A stretch of DNA of 64,000 bases, taken from the NCBI RefSeq assembly GCF_030323025.1, contig NZ_CP097329.1, positions 4,388,001-4,452,000 of the forward strand, in the 5' to 3' direction. The DNA comes from Pseudanabaena mucicola str. Chao 1806. GTDB taxonomy: Bacteria > Cyanobacteriota > Cyanobacteriia > Pseudanabaenales > Pseudanabaenaceae. A program made the position numbers and the translations under genes. Below are positions 61,349 through 64,000 of the stretch, in pieces (position 1 is the first letter of the stretch; each line of letters opens with the position of its first letter). Under the pieces are notes generated by a model. That model had not been told where the DNA came from and searched no databases. It saw nothing but the letters and a program-made list of their open reading frames with translations.

Positions 61349-61663
61349 TTATTTTGGTAAGTATTGAGTAATATATTCTATAGCCTCTAGTTTTTGTAGA
61401 GCATTTGCCAGTCTTTGTCTAATTTTGATTTCGCCTGCCCAATTTACATATTCATCGTCTTTGCCTTCGAGGTCTTCGGATGTCCAGTTAGATAAAAAGA
61501 AGTCAGATGAAACTTGATATTTGATTTCAAATTCTTGCAAAAGTTTGTTGGTTTTATCGATGGAACGTTTTAAGTTTTTAATCTCAGAGTTAATTGCTGC
61601 TCTAACTAGGTTTTGAACAATTTCGAGATCGGGGGCATCGGATTTGATTTCTAGTTGTAACAT
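61349..61663 (-). CDS. Antitoxin-like protein, partner of the decayed TumE gene
   Basis: The 104 residues are largely helical, with a long coiled-coil centre (IVQNLVRAAINSEIKNLKRSIDKTNKLLQEFE) and the acidic block SNWTSEDLEGKDDEYVNWAGEIKIRQRLANALQKLEAIEYI. Small proteins ending this way commonly precede TumE-type toxins. The reading frame is intact while its toxin is broken, leaving an orphan antitoxin. Confidence 0.65.
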   Translation of the reverse strand: MLQLEIKSDAPDLEIVQNLVRAAINSEIKNLKRSIDKTNKLLQEFEIKYQVSSDFFLSNWTSEDLEGKDDEYVNWAGEIKIRQRLANALQKLEAIEYITQYLPK

Positions 61664-61693
61664 GATGTTTACCTCGGTTATGAAAATCTAGGT

Positions 61694-61747
61694 TTATTTA
61701 ATGCTAACTTGTCCGTTCATTAGCATCGGTAGCAGCCGATCGCGGAT
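61694..61747 (-). pseudogene. hsdS 3'-tail repeat T6
   Basis: The minus strand encodes IRDRLLPMLMNGQVSIK then stop, the canonical end of HsdS. It is almost identical to T2 at 63568. It is joined to the truncated 3' end of the phd-like pseudogene. Confidence 0.75.
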
Positions 61748-61920
61748 TTGATTTGTCCTTTGGCGCTGCCTCTGTGTCTTCTTTTGGGTGTGGAGGATAT
61801 TTGACTTAGTTTGAGAATTGGTTGATTGTTGCGAGTGATAATGATTTCTTCGCCTTGCAGGGCGATTTACATGAGTTGGGGGAGTTGTGTTTGGGCGTGG
61901 GTGATGTCGATTAGTTGCAT
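61720..61920 (-). pseudogene. Phd/YefM-type antitoxin, broken
   Basis: It starts MQLIDITHAQTQLPQLM, then an in-frame TAA (codon 18), then IALQGEEIIITRNNQPILKL and SQISSTPKRRHRGSAKGQI. That is the well-known Phd-family N-terminal domain. The end, where intact relatives have a toxin-binding tail, runs into the hsdS-tail repeat T6. So it has both a nonsense mutation and a lost C terminus. Confidence 0.75.
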
Positions 61921-61942
61921 GATTTTATTTTTATTTAGATAG

Positions 61943-61990
61943 TTACTTAACGCTGATTTGCCCAATCACTATCATCAACAGGCGATCGCG
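61943..61990 (-). pseudogene. hsdS 3'-tail repeat T5
   Basis: The minus strand encodes DRLLMIVIGQISVK then stop, a diverged tail. It separates the Uma2 gene from the phd-like pseudogene. Confidence 0.6.
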
Positions 61991-62001
61991 GCTTGCGATT
62001 A

Positions 62002-62102
62002 TAGCGGTTTTCATTTTGCCGTAGGCAAAATAAAAACTCAAAACTCTTAATGGCACTGATTTTTTGTTTTCAAATGAGTACACACTCATTTGAAAACCGC
62101 TA
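62002..62102. mobile_element. Family C miniature element (101 bp), second copy
   Basis: The ends TAGCGGTTTTCA and TGAAAACCGCTA form a perfect 12-bp inverted repeat with TA on both sides (62000-62001, 62103-62104). Same length and nearly same sequence as the copy that splits IS982. It sits between T5 and the Uma2 gene. Confidence 0.9.
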
Positions 62103-62113
62103 TAGTTATTGAT

Positions 62114-62704
62114 TTATTGATCTGTATAGTTAGCCAAGTTGATGTTTTCATAGATATCTTCAAAGGAAATATCAAATTTTACTGTTTGCAAGGATAATGC
62201 TGAGTTGTCATTTCGATATTCAGACAATACCCATTTACCCTGATTTGTTTTATTAAATTGCATTACATAGTATTGATATTGGCTAATTAAAATATATTCT
62301 TGAAATTCAGGGATCGAGCGATAATAATAAAATTTTTCTCCTTGATCATAATTTTGAGTCGATTTAGATAGAACTTCAACAATCAAAGAGGGATTCGTTA
62401 CGGTTGTTTTGCTAGTGCCGTAATAGTTGGGTTCGCCTTCAATCAACATGATATCGGGATAAGTTGCTTCTGAGTAAGCGGGAATCCAGAGTTTAACGTC
62501 ACCTATGAATATATTGTAGTTTTGTTTTTTGAGGGCAAATTTTAAGTTTGCGGCGAAGTTCAAGGCGATTTTGTTATGGTCTGTTGTGCCGCCTGTCATG
62601 CTAACGATTTCTCCATTTTTATATTCATGTTTTTCCGTGGCAAGTTCCTCTATTGCTAAATATTCATCGAAGGTATAAGTTTGATTGATTAAGGTGACTG
62701 TCAT
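62114..62704 (-). CDS. Uma2-family (DUF820) PD-(D/E)xK nuclease-like protein
   Basis: The 196 residues show the family core: FDEYLAIEELATEKHEYKNGEIVSMTGGTTDHNKI, then ATYPDIMLIEGE (catalytic Asp), and TNPSLIVEVLSKSTQNYDQGEKFYYYRSIPEFQEYILI with the ExK-like VEVLSKST. Such genes are very numerous in cyanobacteria, often beside mobile DNA; substrates are unknown. It lies between tail repeats T5 and T4 in the array. Confidence 0.88.
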   Translation of the reverse strand: MTVTLINQTYTFDEYLAIEELATEKHEYKNGEIVSMTGGTTDHNKIALNFAANLKFALKKQNYNIFIGDVKLWIPAYSEATYPDIMLIEGEPNYYGTSKTTVTNPSLIVEVLSKSTQNYDQGEKFYYYRSIPEFQEYILISQYQYYVMQFNKTNQGKWVLSEYRNDNSALSLQTVKFDISFEDIYENINLANYTDQ

Positions 62705-62729
62705 ATTTTTGCTCCATTTGGAAAAATAT

Positions 62730-62780
62730 TTACTGAATGCTGACTTGCCCGATCGCTACCATCATCAACAGGCGATCGCA
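62730..62780 (-). pseudogene. hsdS 3'-tail repeat T4
   Basis: The minus strand encodes DRLLMMVAIGQVSIQ then stop, 26 bp upstream of the Uma2 start. Confidence 0.65.
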
Positions 62781-62797
62781 TATTTCGCGTATTTGAG

Positions 62798-63023
62798 TTC
62801 CCATTGTAGGGGTTTAGCATTTGCGCGAATATTTTGATGCCCATCACAACACTTTTAAATCGCAAATGCTAAACCCTTTCGGCAATTCATAGATAAATTG
62901 TCGCTGCGTTGTGAGGTTTTGGGCAAAGCATTCCTGTTTCATGGCGATCGCAAAATTTATAAATTGTGACAGGAATGCTTTGCCCCTTGTATCTACATAA
63001 ATATTGTGTGAATCGCAATGATT
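62798..63023. repeat. Double-hairpin repeat F, copy 2 (226 bp)
   Basis: The first hairpin is GGTTTAGCATTTGCG / CGCAAATGCTAAACC, the second GGGCAAAGCATTCCTGT / ACAGGAATGCTTTGCCC. Nearly identical to copy 1 at 63636 and of the same length. It lies between tail repeats T4 and T3. Confidence 0.88.
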
Positions 63024-63070
63024 TTACTTAACGCTAACTTGTCCGATCGCTACCATTGGTAATAGACTAT
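63024..63070 (-). pseudogene. hsdS 3'-tail repeat T3
   Basis: The minus strand encodes SLLPMVAIGQVSVK then stop, an intermediate between the two tail subtypes. It begins immediately after the hicB stop codon. Confidence 0.65.
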
Positions 63071-63310
63071 CTAGATCATATTTGAAGGAAGCGGAATAGG
63101 ATCTTGATATTGGATTGCAGCTTCAAGCCATTGTTTTTTTGCCTCAAGAATGTTATCCATAGCTTCTTGAAGATTTTCACCTGTGGAGATGCAACCAGAT
63201 AAATCTTGGATAACAACGGTATAGCCACCTTCTACTTCTGGGTAAAAAGTGATGGGATAGTTGAGGTTGATGTAGTCTTCTAAGGTCTTGAGAGTTTGTA
63301 CTGTGTTCAT
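63071..63310 (-). CDS. hicB: HicB-family antitoxin
   Basis: The 79 residues contain the partial RNase-H-like HicB fold: ITFYPEVEGGYTVVIQDLSGCISTGENLQEAMDNILEAKKQWLEAA. The C terminus PIPLPSNMI is short and has no DNA-binding domain. It is 4 bp downstream of hicA, the usual order. Confidence 0.88.
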   Translation of the reverse strand: MNTVQTLKTLEDYINLNYPITFYPEVEGGYTVVIQDLSGCISTGENLQEAMDNILEAKKQWLEAAIQYQDPIPLPSNMI

Positions 63311-63314
63311 ATTT

Positions 63315-63551
63315 TTATTTATTGAGTTCTAGAAGTTTGACAATTTGTTTGAGATAAGTTCTTTTAACGGTTTGACCTCCTTTCTTTGGGATAGTTATTT
63401 TGAGACTTTTTTCATTACGAAAAGTATGATGGCTTCCTTTGTTAGATATTTCTTGGAAATTAAATTGAGTAAGAATGTAGTAAACATCGTCATAACTTAA
63501 TTCGGGTGGATCTCTTAGAAGTTTTTGGATTAGTTTTTCTAGTTTGCTCAT
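63315..63551 (-). CDS. hicA: HicA-family toxin (mRNA interferase)
   Basis: The 78 residues have a double-stranded-RNA-binding-like fold with the catalytic His in ISNKGSHHTFRNEKSLKITIPKKG and the family tail RTYLKQIVKLLEL. It cleaves mRNA when HicB is lost. The N terminus is somewhat longer than minimal HicA proteins. The module lies between tail repeats T2 and T3. Confidence 0.88.
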   Translation of the reverse strand: MSKLEKLIQKLLRDPPELSYDDVYYILTQFNFQEISNKGSHHTFRNEKSLKITIPKKGGQTVKRTYLKQIVKLLELNK

Positions 63552-63567
63552 TGTTTTTGATTTAGGT

Positions 63568-63621
63568 TTATTTAATGCTAACTTGTCCGTTCATTAGCAT
63601 CGGTAGCAGCCGATCGCATAT
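63568..63621 (-). pseudogene. hsdS 3'-tail repeat T2
   Basis: The minus strand encodes CDRLLPMLMNGQVSIK then stop, the canonical HsdS end. The stop is 16 bp upstream of the hicA start codon. Confidence 0.75.
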
Positions 63622-63635
63622 TTCGCATATTTTAT

Positions 63636-63861
63636 TTCCCATTGTAGGGGTTTAGCATTTGCGCGAATATTTCGATGCTCATCACGACAATTTTAAATCG
63701 CAAATGCTGAACCCTTTTGGCTATGCACAGATAAATTGTCGCTGCGTTGTGGGGTTTTGGGCAAAGCATTCCTGTTTTATGGCGATCGCAAAATTTATAA
63801 ATTGTGACAGGAATGCTTTGCCCCTTGTATCTACATAAATATTGTGTGAATCGCAATGATT
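63636..63861. repeat. Double-hairpin repeat F, copy 1 (226 bp)
   Basis: Same hairpins and length as copy 2. A minus-strand frame of 74 codons crosses it but is explained by the repeat. Confidence 0.88.
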
Positions 63862-63912
63862 TTACTTAACGCTAACTTGTCCGATCGCTATCATCATCAA
63901 CAGGCGATCGCC
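63862..63912 (-). pseudogene. hsdS 3'-tail repeat T1
   Basis: The minus strand encodes GDRLLMMIAIGQVSVK then stop; before it NQQLI and an in-frame stop. The homology with T7 extends about 25 bp further upstream. Confidence 0.6.
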
Positions 63913-63946
63913 GATTTAGATTAGTTGTTGATTTTAGCGATCGCCA

Positions 63947-64000
63947 TTATTTGTTAGAGCGTCTATCAATAAAAATTTCAGATAGTCCAGTTTTTGTAAG
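63947..64000 (-). CDS. 3' end of an unidentified gene at the window edge (partial)
   Basis: An open frame enters from the right edge and ends at TAA 63947, coding LTKTGLSEIFIDRRSNK. Too short to identify; it may be the last codons of the next cargo gene of the array. Confidence 0.3.
   Translation of the reverse strand, partial: LTKTGLSEIFIDRRSNK

Noticed and set aside
63632-63856. Minus-strand frame of 74 codons
   Set aside because: It lies entirely in double-hairpin repeat F and is not open in the other F copies.
60649-63912. Integron attC-cassette array
   Set aside because: The repeats between cargo can be read as an hsdS C terminus and lack a clear GTTRRRY core pair; no integron integrase is seen.

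Overview
The window is cyanobacterial chromosome. The octamer GCGATCGC (HIP1) is scattered throughout, and typical cyanobacterial genes are present: sbtA/sbtB bicarbonate uptake, the ferredoxin-thioredoxin reductase catalytic chain, a BciB-type divinyl chlorophyllide reductase, a SigF-type sigma factor, cyanophycinase, and a cyanoexosortase/HpsJ cluster. The AT-leaning composition and the density of short palindromic repeats would fit a Pseudanabaena-like filamentous strain; that placement is inference.

Layout. 1-2.1 kb: the end of a toxin-antitoxin pair (PIN toxin) and a divergent arsenite efflux/ArsR pair with an obvious operator. 2.2-6.8 kb: a duplicated-domain lipoprotein, a TrpD2-like protein, an NtcB-like LysR regulator, two adjacent 30-codon membrane microproteins, and a molybdopterin oxidoreductase. 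7-15 kb: housekeeping and conserved cyanobacterial genes (DciA-like, DUF1997, SPFH, cyanophycinase, DUF4327, an amino-acid permease, a C39-like protein). 15-21 kb: a large hybrid kinase overlapping a TPR protein, then ftrC. 22-28 kb: trpS, a broken IS982 element, a Na+/H+ antiporter and Ppx. 28-37 kb: two REC-first histidine kinases, bciB, sigF, phosphoglucomutase, ilvA and FKBP. 37-43 kb: tRNA-Phe, YdcF, recR, a DUF4157 protein, PP2C and AarF. 43-49 kb: comEC, then exosortase, partner and HpsJ, then IS256/IS1 debris. 49-57 kb: aroE, a CobW GTPase, thiS, a P-type ATPase, cax, cobO and a Gfo/Idh oxidoreductase. 58.9-60.4 kb: sbtA-sbtB.

The most unusual part is the right end (about 60.65 kb to the edge). 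At least eight short copies of what reads as the C-terminal end of a type I restriction specificity subunit (HsdS; ending LLPMLMNGQVSIK or a variant) alternate with cargo, all on the minus strand. The cargo is hicAB, a Uma2 nuclease, a broken Phd antitoxin, an antitoxin with a broken TumE-like toxin, and three copies of a 219-226 bp double-hairpin element. This looks like a cassette array built on a repeated hsdS 3' end.

Several families of miniature inverted-repeat elements (here called A to G) are spread over the whole window. Repeatedly they sit exactly at gene 3' ends and supply or rewrite stop codons (bciB, hpsJ, the CobW gene, the Gfo/Idh gene). One family (C, 101 bp, TA target) has split the IS982 transposase so cleanly that the intact gene can be read by removing it.
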